This document shows, in pieces, positions 34,743-43,428 of a stretch of 64,000 nt of DNA. The translations under genes and the position numbers were made by a program. A model generated the notes under the pieces. That model saw only the letters and a list, made by a program, of their open reading frames with translations. It was not told the DNA's origin and did no database searches. This stretch comes from Alphaproteobacteria bacterium (GTDB taxonomy: Bacteria; Pseudomonadota; Alphaproteobacteria; GCA-2731375), in assembly GCA_021776235.1 (NCBI GenBank), contig JAJFGG010000009.1:1-64000 (forward strand), given 5' to 3'. Numbering within the stretch: the first letter of the stretch is position 1; every line of letters begins with the position of its first letter.

Positions 34743-35910
34743 TATTGCAGGCGCCCTGGTACCAGGCACCTCCGTCCATATCGAGGGCGCGCCGGACGGG
34801 CCGCTATCGGGCCTGACCTTCGCCGCCAAGGATTTATTCGATGTTGCCGGCTATCCCACGGGGGGCGGCAATCCGGACTGGCCCGGCAACAATGCGCCCG
34901 CCGAACGCCATGCCTGGGCGGTCCAAGCCCTGCTGGACGGCGGCGCCACCCTGGTGGGCAAGACCATAACCGATGAAGTCTCGCTTGGTATCCTGGGCGA
35001 GAATGTCTTTCACGGTACACCGCTGAACAGCGCCGCGCCGGACCGGGTACCGGGTGGATCTTCCGCCGGCTCCGCGGCGGCGGTCGCTGCCGGGATGTGC
35101 GATATTGCCCTGGGTACGGACACGGGCGGCTCGGTCCGGGTGCCGGCCAGTTTTTGCGGCCTGTACGGCATTCGCCCGACCCATGGCCGCCTGGACCTGC
35201 GCGGCATGATGACCCAGGCCCCCAGTTCGGATACCACCGGCTGGTTTGCCCGCGACGGCGCCACCTTCGCCAAGGCCTCGGCCGCGCTGTTGACGGAGGC
35301 GGAGACCGATGCCCTGCCGGACCACCTGATCATCGCCGTGGACGCCTTCGGCTTTGCCGGACCGGAAATCGGCGCCGCCCTGGCGCCGATGATTGAGCGC
35401 CTGAGCGGACTGGTCGGCACCGTTGAAGATGACGTCATGGCGCCGCCAGGGCTGAGCACCTGGGCCAAGGCGCAACGCGCCTTGCAGCCCTACGAAGGCT
35501 GGCTGACCTTCAAGGATTGGCTGGACCAAGACAACCCGGCCATGGCCTACAGCGTCGCCCGTGGTTTGGCCGCCGCCGCAAACATTCCCCAGACGGAGCG
35601 GGACTGGGCCCGGATGATGCGCCAGGAGGCCCGCGCCCGGTTGGACCACCTGCTGGCGCCGAACACCATTCTCTGTCTACCGACCACACCCTTTGCCGCC
35701 CCGCCGAAGGGTCTGCCCATCAGTCAGACCGACCCCTTGCGCCTGCAGATCGCCTGTCTATGCAGCCATGGTGGCCTGACCGGGGTGCCCCAGGTTTCCA
35801 TCCCCGGCGCCACACTGGACGGGCTGCCCCTGGGCCTGTCGATCATCGGACGCTGGGGCATGGATGGCCAGCTGGTGGCGCTGGCAAAAGCAATGGAGGC
35901 AACCTTATGA
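34732..35910 (+). CDS. Amidase (amidase-signature family, AtzE/HpxY-like)
   Basis: A 392-residue amidase-signature hydrolase with the Ser-cisSer-Lys triad: Lys33 in FAAKDLFD, the cis-Ser in GGSSAGSAAAVAAG and the nucleophile region GTDTGGSVRVPAS. It is shorter than typical 450-residue members and resembles the AtzE/HpxY group. The stop overlaps the AtzH/HpxZ-like gene as ATGA. In atz and hpx systems this pair acts on carboxybiuret or oxalurate-derived ureides. The small AtzG/HpxX subunit that normally accompanies such amidases is not visible here. Confidence 0.9.
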   Translation: MLRDIAGALVPGTSVHIEGAPDGPLSGLTFAAKDLFDVAGYPTGGGNPDWPGNNAPAERHAWAVQALLDGGATLVGKTITDEVSLGILGENVFHGTPLNSAAPDRVPGGSSAGSAAAVAAGMCDIALGTDTGGSVRVPASFCGLYGIRPTHGRLDLRGMMTQAPSSDTTGWFARDGATFAKASAALLTEAETDALPDHLIIAVDAFGFAGPEIGAALAPMIERLSGLVGTVEDDVMAPPGLSTWAKAQRALQPYEGWLTFKDWLDQDNPAMAYSVARGLAAAANIPQTERDWARMMRQEARARLDHLLAPNTILCLPTTPFAAPPKGLPISQTDPLRLQIACLCSHGGLTGVPQVSIPGATLDGLPLGLSIIGRWGMDGQLVALAKAMEATL

Positions 35911-36323
35911 ATACCCCGGCGAGCACCCTGGCCGTAAATGACCCACAGGTCGTGGCGCAGGTCACGGCGCTGTTCGAGGCCTATGAGCAGGCCCTGATTG
36001 ACAAGGATGTGGACGTCCTGGACAACACCTTCTGGAACAGCCCCCACACCATCCGCTATGCCATGCACGAAAACGGCTATGGCTTTGACGAAATCCACCG
36101 CCATCGCGTCAGCCGCGCGCCGGGGCCCGGCATCAAGGAGGTCAGGCGGCGCCTGGAAATTCTGACCCTGGGCGATGCCTTCGCCACGGTGAACCTGGAA
36201 TTCAAGGTGCGCGGCCAGGACGAGGTGGGCCGGCAATCCCAGACCTGGGTAAAATTTCCGGATCTGGGCTGGAAGGTTGTCGCAGCCCATGTCTCCATCC
36301 AGGACAAGGCCCCCAGATGGTAG
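35907..36323 (+). CDS. AtzH/HpxZ-like NTF2-fold protein (DUF3225)
   Basis: A 138-residue NTF2-like protein with VTALFEAYEQALIDKDVDVL, FWNSPHTIRYAMHENGYGFD, RHRVSRAPGPG and a C-terminal VVAAHVSIQ. These features match the oxalurate-catabolism HpxZ / carboxybiuret AtzH group. AtzH has been described as an amidohydrolase acting next to AtzE, while HpxZ belongs to oxalurate degradation. Its start is in an ATGA overlap with the amidase. Its stop TAG starts the Shine-Dalgarno-like TAGGAGGAA that leads to a 7-codon minicistron before hyuA. Confidence 0.87.
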   Translation: MNTPASTLAVNDPQVVAQVTALFEAYEQALIDKDVDVLDNTFWNSPHTIRYAMHENGYGFDEIHRHRVSRAPGPGIKEVRRRLEILTLGDAFATVNLEFKVRGQDEVGRQSQTWVKFPDLGWKVVAAHVSIQDKAPRW

Positions 36324-36334
36324 GAGGAACGCCA

Positions 36335-36358
36335 GTGAGAAAAGGCGAAAATTTATGA
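36335..36358 (+). CDS. Possible 7-codon minicistron coupled to hyuA
   Basis: GTG at 36335 is preceded by TAGGAGGAACGCCA, the strongest ribosome site nearby, and reads VRKGENL then TGA at 36356-36358. The TGA overlaps the hyuA ATG (36355-36357) as ATGA. The hyuA ATG itself has only weak AAGGCG upstream. Translation of the minicistron could therefore feed ribosomes into hyuA. It may also be chance. Confidence 0.35.
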   Translation: MRKGENL

Positions 36359-38442
36359 ACGAGGCGGCAGCACGGCCGGCGCCGCCCTGGCGCATCGGCG
36401 TCGACGTCGGCGGCACCTTCACCGACATGGTGCTGCGCGATCAAGGCGGCAGCCTATGGGTCTTCAAGGCGCCGTCCGTGCCGGCGGATCCCAGCCAGGG
36501 CGTCCTGGCGGTATTGCAGCGCGCCGTCGATGCCTTCGGGATGCCTCTGTCCGAGCTGCTAGCCGACTGCGCCTTGTTTTTCCATGGCTCCACCGTCGCC
36601 ACCAACACCATCCTGGAAAAAAAGGGCGCCAAGGTCGGCCTGCTGACCACCACCGGCTTTCGCGACAGCCTGGAAGTTCGCCGGGGTATTCGCGAAAACC
36701 AGTGGGATCACCGGGCGCCGTTTCCCGATGTTCTGGCCCCGCGATACCTGCGCCAACCGGTTGGCGGCCGTCTGGACAAGGATGGCGTCGAGATACAGGC
36801 GGTGGCGTTGGGCGATGTCGATGCGGCCAGCGAAATTTTTGCCGATGAAGGCGTGGAAGCGATCGCCGTCGCGCTGCTCAACAGCTATGGCAATCCAGCC
36901 CACGAGGAAGCCGTGGCCAGCCATCTAAGGCAATCGGATAAGCATGCCTGGATATCGCTTTCCAGCGCCATCGCCCCGATCATGGGCGAGTACGAGCGCA
37001 CCTCCACCGCCGTGGTCAATGCCTATATCGCCCCGAAGGTGGTGGGCTATCTGCGAGACCTGGACAGCCATTTGCAGAGCCATGGCCTGAGCCGCCCGAT
37101 CCTGTTGTTGCAGAGCAACGGCGGCGCGGTGTCCGTGGATCAGGTCTCTGAACGGCCCGTCAATCTAGTGCTATCGGGGCCGGCCGCCGGTGTCGGCGCC
37201 CTGGGCCTGTACAGCCGGGCGGCCGGCTCCGGCAACCTGATCGCCATGGAAATCGGCGGCACCAGTTGCGATGTCACGCTGATGGGCGAGGGCCAGGTCG
37301 CGGTCACCGATGAATTGATCATCGACGGCTATCATCTGGCAACGCCTTCGGTGGACATTCATACGGTTGGGGCGGGCGGCGGCACCATTGCCCGAGTGGA
37401 CCAGGCCGGCCTATTGCATGTGGGCCCCCGGGGCGCCGGTGCGGTACCCGGCCCGGCCTGCTATGGCCTGGGCGGCGAGGCGCCGACCGTGACCGACGCC
37501 TATATGGTGCTGGGCCGCCTGCGTCCCGGCCCCTACGCGGGCGGCAGTGTCACATTGGACGACAATCTGGCCCACCAGGCCATCATGAACGAGATCGCAG
37601 CACCCCTGGGGATCGGGGTGGAAGACGCGGCGGCGGGGATCATCCGCCTGTTGGAGCAGAACCTGTTGCATGCGGTAGAGCATATTTCGATCCAGCGCGG
37701 CCACAATCCGCAACGCTTTACCCTGGTGGCGGCGGGCGGCGCCGGGCCCATGCACGCCGCCGCGGTGGCCCGCAGCCTGGGCTGCCGGCAAGCCTACGTG
37801 CCACGTCAGGCCGGTGCCTTTTGCGCCCTGGGCATGCTGCATACGGACGTGCGTCAGGATTATCTTGCCGTACAATTCGAGAACCTGGATACGGTCAGCG
37901 CGGCAACCCTGGAGCTGGGTTTCGGCCCTCTGGCCGCACGCGCAGGAGAAACCCTGGCGGCGGAGGGTTTCCAGGGCAGAAACGCGGTCCTGCATCGGGA
38001 ACTGGATTTACGCTATCGCGGCCAGCTTTGGTCGATCCGGGTGGAATTGCCCAGTGGCGCCTTTGATCCAGCCGCCGTGCGGACTGCCTTTGATGCGGAC
38101 CATCAACGGCAATACGGTCATACCCAGCCCGGCGGCACTATCGAGATTACCGCCTTGCGGGTGACGGCGCGCGGCTTGATCGAGAACACGGAGGCAGCAG
38201 TGGCGGCGGCGGCGGCGGAGGTGCCGACGCCGACCGCGGTCCGTCAGGTTTATAGCGACCGCATTCACGGCTGGCAGGAAACCCCGGTCTATGCCGGGGC
38301 GGATTTGCGCCCGGGCTTTGTCCATGACGGCCCCCTATTAGTGGAAGAATTGACCACCACGGTCTTTGCCGGGCCAGAGGACCGCTTGCGGGTGGACGAG
38401 GCTGACAACTTCATGATCGAAATCGATGGGGGACGGAATTGA
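36355..38442 (+). CDS. HyuA-type hydantoinase/oxoprolinase subunit (ATP-dependent)
   Basis: A 695-residue HyuA from ATG 36355 (MNEAAARPAPPW). The actin-like ATP-binding core shows IGVDVGGTFTDMVLRD (residues 14-29), HGSTVATNTILEKKGAKVGL, GPAAGVGALG and GGTSCDVTLMGEG. The C-terminal half carries HISIQRGHNPQRFTLVAAGG. With HyuB it should open a cyclic amide or imide, or carboxylate a small ketone, at ATP cost. The downstream hyuB starts after 1 bp. The upstream amidase and AtzH-like genes favour a nitrogen heterocycle substrate, as inference. Confidence 0.93.
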   Translation: MNEAAARPAPPWRIGVDVGGTFTDMVLRDQGGSLWVFKAPSVPADPSQGVLAVLQRAVDAFGMPLSELLADCALFFHGSTVATNTILEKKGAKVGLLTTTGFRDSLEVRRGIRENQWDHRAPFPDVLAPRYLRQPVGGRLDKDGVEIQAVALGDVDAASEIFADEGVEAIAVALLNSYGNPAHEEAVASHLRQSDKHAWISLSSAIAPIMGEYERTSTAVVNAYIAPKVVGYLRDLDSHLQSHGLSRPILLLQSNGGAVSVDQVSERPVNLVLSGPAAGVGALGLYSRAAGSGNLIAMEIGGTSCDVTLMGEGQVAVTDELIIDGYHLATPSVDIHTVGAGGGTIARVDQAGLLHVGPRGAGAVPGPACYGLGGEAPTVTDAYMVLGRLRPGPYAGGSVTLDDNLAHQAIMNEIAAPLGIGVEDAAAGIIRLLEQNLLHAVEHISIQRGHNPQRFTLVAAGGAGPMHAAAVARSLGCRQAYVPRQAGAFCALGMLHTDVRQDYLAVQFENLDTVSAATLELGFGPLAARAGETLAAEGFQGRNAVLHRELDLRYRGQLWSIRVELPSGAFDPAAVRTAFDADHQRQYGHTQPGGTIEITALRVTARGLIENTEAAVAAAAAEVPTPTAVRQVYSDRIHGWQETPVYAGADLRPGFVHDGPLLVEELTTTVFAGPEDRLRVDEADNFMIEIDGGRN

Positions 38443-38443
38443 A

Positions 38444-40192
38444 ATGAGCAGCCAGGAAAACCCGGCGCCCGCCGTTCTCGATCCCATCGTCCTCGCCCTG
38501 GTGCAGAACCGCCTGGATCATATTTCCCATCAGATGGGCTGGGTTATGACCCGCACGGCGCGCAGTCCGATCTTTTCCCAGAGTCATGATTTCTCCTGCT
38601 TCGTCGCCGATCCTGACGGTACCCTGGTCAGCCAGGCCGACGGTATTCCCATCCATACGGGCGGCGGCGGTTTCGCGGTTCGCGCCCTGTTGCGGGATTT
38701 CCAGGGCCAGATTGGCGATGGCGACGTCTTTGTCCTGAACGATCCCTATACCGCCGGCGGCAACCATCTGCCGGACTGGGTGATCGCCCGGCCGGTCTTC
38801 GTCGGTGGAATTCTGGTTGCCTTCGCCTGCAACCGGGCGCATCAGTCGGATATCGGCGGCGGTGCCGCCGGTACCTATAATTCCGCAGCCAGGGAGATCT
38901 TCCACGAAGGCATTCGACTGCCGGTCATGAAGCTGATCGAAAACGGCGAGACCCGGCAGGACATTTGGCGCCTGTTGATGATCAACACGCGCACGGCGGA
39001 GGCCTTGGACGGCGACCTGCGCGCCATGATCGGTTCCACCCGCATTGGCGCGGACCGCATCGCGGCCCTGGTCGAGGAACTGGGCATGGCGCAATACCGC
39101 GACTATTTCGAGGGCATCCTGGAACATGCAGACCGCAGTTTCCGCCGCTGTGTCAGCACCATCCCGGACGGCGACTACCGGGCCGAGGAAGCCATCGACA
39201 ATGATTGCTTCGAGCCCCTGGACGATGCCATCCGCGTGCGCCTGGGCGTCAAGGGTGACACCCTGGAAGTCGATTTCACCGGTACTGCCCCCCAGGTCCA
39301 GGGCTTCAAGAACTCGTCCGTCGCCAACACCTGGTCGGCGGTCTACATGGCCCTGGCTTCGTACTTCGACCCGGACCTGCCGCGCAACGAAGGCACCTTC
39401 CGGACGGTTACGATTACCGCGCCCGAAGGCAGCATCGTCAACGCCAGACCGCCCGCGGCGATGACCATGAACACGGTCTTCGTGGCGCACGAGATCGTGC
39501 ATGCCATTTGGAAGACCCTGAACCAGGCCCTGCCGGAACGCAGCTGCGCCGGCTGGGCCAAGGCGGTGCATGGCACCAGCTCTGGGCGCACGGACGGGGA
39601 AAGCCCCTTTGTCATGTATCACTGGAATTCGGCCCCTGGCGGCGGCGGTGTCGAGGGCCGCGACGGTTTCAACCAGATCGGCCATTTGATCGCCCTGGGC
39701 GGGCTGGTGCTGCCGAACGTGGAAACCTACGAGCGGCTTTATCCCGTGCTCTTCAAACGCCAGGAATTCCGTACCGATGCCGCCGGCCCCGGCGCCTATC
39801 GCGGCGGCACGGGCTGCAATTTCGAAGTGCAAGTCAACGTCGACGCCGAATACGCCTTTCGTGGCGAAGGCTTGCACACCCCTTCATGCTTTGGCGCCGC
39901 CGGGGGCCGGGCCGGCGAGGTCGGCCAGATGGAGCTGATCTTCGCGGACGGCGACACGGTAGAGCCGCCGAAATACGCGGTGCGCCGTTACGGGCCCCTG
40001 ACGTTGCGGACGGCCTCGCCCGGCGGCGGCGGCTGGGGCGAGCCACGACAGCGGGCGCCCGACCGGGTGCTGCGCGATGTCCGCGACGGCGTGGTGAGCC
40101 GCGCGGCCGCCGAAAAGGTCTATGGTGTGGCCGTCAGCGCCGACGGCAAATCAGTTGACGAGGCCGCCACCGCCGCCTTGCGGGCCGGCTGA
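38444..40192 (+). CDS. HyuB-type hydantoinase/oxoprolinase subunit
   Basis: A 582-residue HyuB from ATG 38444 (MSSQENPAPAVLDPIVL). Features are SHDFSCFVADPDGTLVSQ, NDPYTAGGNHLPDW, SDIGGGAAGTY, and the C-terminal glycine-rich TASPGGGGWG. It follows hyuA directly. It is about 50 residues longer than the HyuB at 395-1993, the extra length lying at the C-terminus (after GGGGWGEPRQR), and the two sequences differ strongly, so the pairs are not recent duplicates. Confidence 0.93.
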   Translation: MSSQENPAPAVLDPIVLALVQNRLDHISHQMGWVMTRTARSPIFSQSHDFSCFVADPDGTLVSQADGIPIHTGGGGFAVRALLRDFQGQIGDGDVFVLNDPYTAGGNHLPDWVIARPVFVGGILVAFACNRAHQSDIGGGAAGTYNSAAREIFHEGIRLPVMKLIENGETRQDIWRLLMINTRTAEALDGDLRAMIGSTRIGADRIAALVEELGMAQYRDYFEGILEHADRSFRRCVSTIPDGDYRAEEAIDNDCFEPLDDAIRVRLGVKGDTLEVDFTGTAPQVQGFKNSSVANTWSAVYMALASYFDPDLPRNEGTFRTVTITAPEGSIVNARPPAAMTMNTVFVAHEIVHAIWKTLNQALPERSCAGWAKAVHGTSSGRTDGESPFVMYHWNSAPGGGGVEGRDGFNQIGHLIALGGLVLPNVETYERLYPVLFKRQEFRTDAAGPGAYRGGTGCNFEVQVNVDAEYAFRGEGLHTPSCFGAAGGRAGEVGQMELIFADGDTVEPPKYAVRRYGPLTLRTASPGGGGWGEPRQRAPDRVLRDVRDGVVSRAAAEKVYGVAVSADGKSVDEAATAALRAG

Positions 40193-40280
40193 CAATTGAC
40201 GCCGATCGCCAAGCCAGCGCAAATTCTTTGCAGGATTCGAACAGTTTCACCGATGAAAGAAATAGGGGAGTTGACGTCAA

Positions 40281-41840
40281 ATGAGTAGCGAGATGAATGG
40301 GGCCGAAAGCCTGGTGCGGACGCTGATTGCCGGCGGTGTCGATGTCTGTTTTACCAATCCGGGCACCTCCGAGATGCATTTTGTCGCCGCGCTGGACAAA
40401 GTGCCCGGCATGCGTTGTGTACTGGGCCTGTTCGAGGGTGTGGTGACCGGCGCCGCCGATGGCTACTACCGTATGCTGGGCAAACCGGCCTCTACATTGC
40501 TGCATCTGGCGCCCGGCCTGGGCAACGGTCTGGCGAATTTGCACAACGCCAAAAAAGCCGATTCCGGCATCGTCAATATCGTCGGCGAACATGCCACCTA
40601 TCACATCCAGTATGACGCTCCCCTGACCGCCGATATCGAAGGGACCGCCGCGCCGATGTCCCATTGGGTCAAGACCTCGCCCACATCGCAGACCATCGCG
40701 TCTGACGGCGCCCTGGCCATCGCGGCGGCGCGGCAGACCCCGGGACAGATCGCGACCTTGATACTGCCGGCTGACACGGCCTGGGGCCCGGCGGATGCCG
40801 TCGCCGAAACCGTGCCGCCGGCAGCACCCACGCAGGTTTCCGACGATGCCGTCAAAGCGGCCGCGGAACTGCTGCGTAGCGGCCAGCAGGCGACCTTGCT
40901 GATGGGTGGCGCCGCCTTGCGCCAACCCTGCCTGGAACTGGCCGGGCGGATCGCCGCCAAGACCGGCTGCGGCATCCTGACCGAGGGCGCCAATACCCGG
41001 TTGGAGCGGGGCGCGGGCCGGGTTCAGGTCAACCGCATTCCTTATGTGGTGGAACAGGCCCTTGGCGTGATGAAAAAAGCCGGTAATCTGGTGCTGGTGG
41101 GGGCCAGGGAACCGGTCGCCTTCTTTGCCTACCCGGACAAGCCCAGCCTGTTGATGGACCCGGACGCCGCATCCACCAAGCTGGCCGGCGTCGAAGACGA
41201 TATGGAAGCGGCCTTGGCGGCGCTGGCACAGGAACTGGACTGTCTGGACACGGCGCCCGCCGGGCTGGCCGCGCCGCACCGGCCCGTGCTGCCGAACGGA
41301 GAGATCACGCCGGCCGCCATCGCCGCCGCTCTGGGCGCAATGCTGCCCGAAGGCGCCATCGTGGTGGACGAAAGCGTTACCACCGGCCGGGAGTTTTTCC
41401 CGCAAACCGCCGGCGCGCCGCCGCATGACTGGATCAACAATCGCGGCGGCTCAATCGGCTATGGCATGCCCGTGGCCATCGGCGCCGCCATTGCCTGCCC
41501 CGACCGCAAGGTCATCGCGTTGGAGGGTGATGGCAGCGCCATGTACACAGTCCAATCGCTGTGGACCATGGCCCGCGAAAATCTCGACATCACAGTGCTG
41601 ATATTTGCCAACGGCACCTATAACATTCTACGCGGCGAGTTGACCAACGTGGGTGTACAGAACCCCGGCCCCCGGGCCGTTGATATGCTGTCCATCGACC
41701 GTCCCAACCTGGACTGGGTGGCCATGGCCAGGGGCATGGGCGTCGAGGCCTCGCGCGCCAATAACGCCGAGGCACTGAACAAGGCCCTGGATGCCGGCCT
41801 GCATTCCGAAGGACCCTATCTGATCGAAGTCGCGCTGTAG
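40281..41840 (+). CDS. ThDP-dependent enzyme, acetolactate synthase large-subunit-like
   Basis: A 519-residue ThDP enzyme with the three usual domains. The N-terminal PYR domain has FTNPGTSEMHFVAALD and the activating Glu in GLFEGVVTGAADGYYRM. The C-terminal PP domain has the Mg/ThDP motif EGDGSAMYTVQSLW ending in IFANGTYNILRGEL. The family includes acetolactate synthase, benzoylformate decarboxylase and related 2-oxoacid decarboxylases. It lies 88 bp after hyuB and ends the catabolic operon, so a 2-oxoacid product of the pathway is a plausible substrate. No regulatory small subunit (IlvH) is nearby, which argues against branched-chain synthesis. Confidence 0.9.
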   Translation: MSSEMNGAESLVRTLIAGGVDVCFTNPGTSEMHFVAALDKVPGMRCVLGLFEGVVTGAADGYYRMLGKPASTLLHLAPGLGNGLANLHNAKKADSGIVNIVGEHATYHIQYDAPLTADIEGTAAPMSHWVKTSPTSQTIASDGALAIAAARQTPGQIATLILPADTAWGPADAVAETVPPAAPTQVSDDAVKAAAELLRSGQQATLLMGGAALRQPCLELAGRIAAKTGCGILTEGANTRLERGAGRVQVNRIPYVVEQALGVMKKAGNLVLVGAREPVAFFAYPDKPSLLMDPDAASTKLAGVEDDMEAALAALAQELDCLDTAPAGLAAPHRPVLPNGEITPAAIAAALGAMLPEGAIVVDESVTTGREFFPQTAGAPPHDWINNRGGSIGYGMPVAIGAAIACPDRKVIALEGDGSAMYTVQSLWTMARENLDITVLIFANGTYNILRGELTNVGVQNPGPRAVDMLSIDRPNLDWVAMARGMGVEASRANNAEALNKALDAGLHSEGPYLIEVAL

Positions 41841-41923
41841 AGCGATTTGACCGCTGCCCCGCAGGCAATCCCGTGGCGCCAGTGAATATCGGTATAGATT
41901 TCGGCAGAAAGGCGGAGACTTTG

Positions 41924-42895
41924 ATGGCCAAGGTTTTCATTAGCAAATGCCTGGGGCTACTGCTCGGTTTTCTGATCACGGCCGGAAGCCAACCAGCCCT
42001 CGGGAGCGAGGACATTCCGGACCAGTATCCGCAATCGCTGCTCTATTCCAAGCCAGTGGAAGTCATACCGCATGTATGGTCGGCGATTGGCGCCAGCGCC
42101 CCGCCCACTTACGAAAATTCCGGCCACAACAATAACCTGTCGTTCATTGTGACCGGCGACGGGGTGGTGGTGATCAATGGCGGCGCGGCCTATCTGCTGG
42201 CCAAGGCTTTACACGACGAAATCAAGATAATCACGAAAGAACCCGTGAAGCTGGTAATCAACGAAAACGGTCAGGGCCATGCCATGCTGGGCAATGGCTA
42301 TTGGGCGGAACGTGGCGTGCCCATCCTGGCCCATGTGGACGCGGCGGCGGCGTTCGAAGAAGACAGCGGCGACATTTTGCGTCGCATGCAACGCTACAAT
42401 AAGGACAAGGCCAACGGCACCAAAGAAACCGGGCCAAGCGATACGCTGGAAACCGAACGTATCATCAAGATGGGACGGTTTCGTATCGAAGTCAGGTTGC
42501 TGGGTCCGGCCCATTCGCCCGGAGATATTTCCGTCTGGCTGCCGGAGCAGGAACTGGTGATCGCCGGCGACATGGCATTTCATGAGCGCCTTCTGCCCAT
42601 CTTCGACGACACGGATACGGCGGCCTGGCTGGAAAGCTGGAAAACCTTCGAAGCCTTGAAGGCGCGGTATGTCATTCCGGGGCACGGGCATCCCACCAAT
42701 ATGGCCCAGGTACGCCGTTACACGCGCGATTACCTGGTCCACCTCAGAGGCCAGATCGCAAAACACCTTGCAGCAGGTGGCGATCTAAAAGGCGCCTACG
42801 AAGTAGACCAGGCCGCCTACGCCCATCTTGATACGTTCGAACAATTGGCCAAGCGCAACGCGGGACGGGTTTTCGTTCAAATGGAGTTTGAATAG
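41924..42895 (+). CDS. SoxH-like MBL-fold protein with altered metal motif
   Basis: A 323-residue exported MBL-fold protein from ATG 41924 (MAKVFISKC), with GGCGGAG upstream and a signal peptide ending near PALGSED. The typical HxHxDH motif is replaced by INENGQGHAMLGN, which removes most zinc-1 and part of zinc-2 ligands. The later MBL elements are present: AHSPGD, IAGDMAF and IPGHGHPTN. Similar proteins accompany sox clusters (SoxH) or quinoprotein systems. It is convergent with the DsrE-like last gene of the sox operon. Confidence 0.78.
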   Translation: MAKVFISKCLGLLLGFLITAGSQPALGSEDIPDQYPQSLLYSKPVEVIPHVWSAIGASAPPTYENSGHNNNLSFIVTGDGVVVINGGAAYLLAKALHDEIKIITKEPVKLVINENGQGHAMLGNGYWAERGVPILAHVDAAAAFEEDSGDILRRMQRYNKDKANGTKETGPSDTLETERIIKMGRFRIEVRLLGPAHSPGDISVWLPEQELVIAGDMAFHERLLPIFDDTDTAAWLESWKTFEALKARYVIPGHGHPTNMAQVRRYTRDYLVHLRGQIAKHLAAGGDLKGAYEVDQAAYAHLDTFEQLAKRNAGRVFVQMEFE

Positions 42896-42901
42896 ATTAA
42901 C

Positions 42902-42948
42902 CAGGCCCGGGCCGCAATTGCCCGCAACGTGTTGCCTGTTAGGGCCTG
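42902..42948. terminator. Possible bidirectional hairpin between convergent genes
   Basis: CAGGCCC (42902-42908) can pair with GGGCCTG (42942-42948) around inner GCAAC-GT-GTTGC. It lies between the stops of the MBL and DsrE-like genes and overlaps the DsrE stop. No T-run. Confidence 0.35.
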
Positions 42949-43394
42949 ACGACCGTCCAGCCTTTTTCATCCAATTCTATGATCCGCACCACGCCGGCGG
43001 GAACCATTTCGGTAAAGGTGAACAGTTCTGGCGCCTTGCCTTCCTTTTTCGTCATCGCCGAATGGGTATTGCCGCAGGCCATGAATTTAACATTTGTCAT
43101 ACTCTTGGAAAAAGACTGCATCCGCTTGGCGACAGGGGATGTATCCACTCGCAGCATATGCAGGCCGCGGTTGAAGGCGACGATTTCAATCTCGACTTCT
43201 TCACCCTTGTCGGAATAGTACCGGGATACGTTGGCCGCAACGTTCAGCACCGTGTTCATCTTTTGCGGATCTTTGTCACTGATCTGCAGCACCAGTTTGT
43301 GAACATCTTCCTCAGCCGCATGTGCAGACGGAAAGGCCATAACGGCGACCGAAAGAATCAATGCGAAACTCAATATCAAATTTCTGATAGGCAT
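42939..43394 (-). CDS. Exported DsrE-like family protein
   Basis: A 151-residue protein with a signal peptide (FALILSVAVMAFPSAHAAEE) and a DsrE/F-like fold: KLVLQISDKDPQKMNTVLNV, VEIEIVAFNRGLHMLRVDTS and VKFMACGNTHSAM with the conserved Cys position. DsrE-type proteins carry sulfur as persulfides. Last gene of the sox operon on the minus strand, 34 bp after soxD. A role in periplasmic sulfur handling next to Sox enzymes is likely but unproven. Confidence 0.85.
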   Translation of the reverse strand: MPIRNLILSFALILSVAVMAFPSAHAAEEDVHKLVLQISDKDPQKMNTVLNVAANVSRYYSDKGEEVEIEIVAFNRGLHMLRVDTSPVAKRMQSFSKSMTNVKFMACGNTHSAMTKKEGKAPELFTFTEMVPAGVVRIIELDEKGWTVVRP

Positions 43395-43428
43395 CTTGGT
43401 ATCTCCCTGGTTTCAGTTTGCTAAGAAA

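Noticed and set aside
40281-41840. Acetolactate synthase for branched-chain amino acid synthesis
   Set aside because: There is no IlvH small subunit or IlvC nearby, and the gene closes a catabolic operon. The general ThDP enzyme call is safer.
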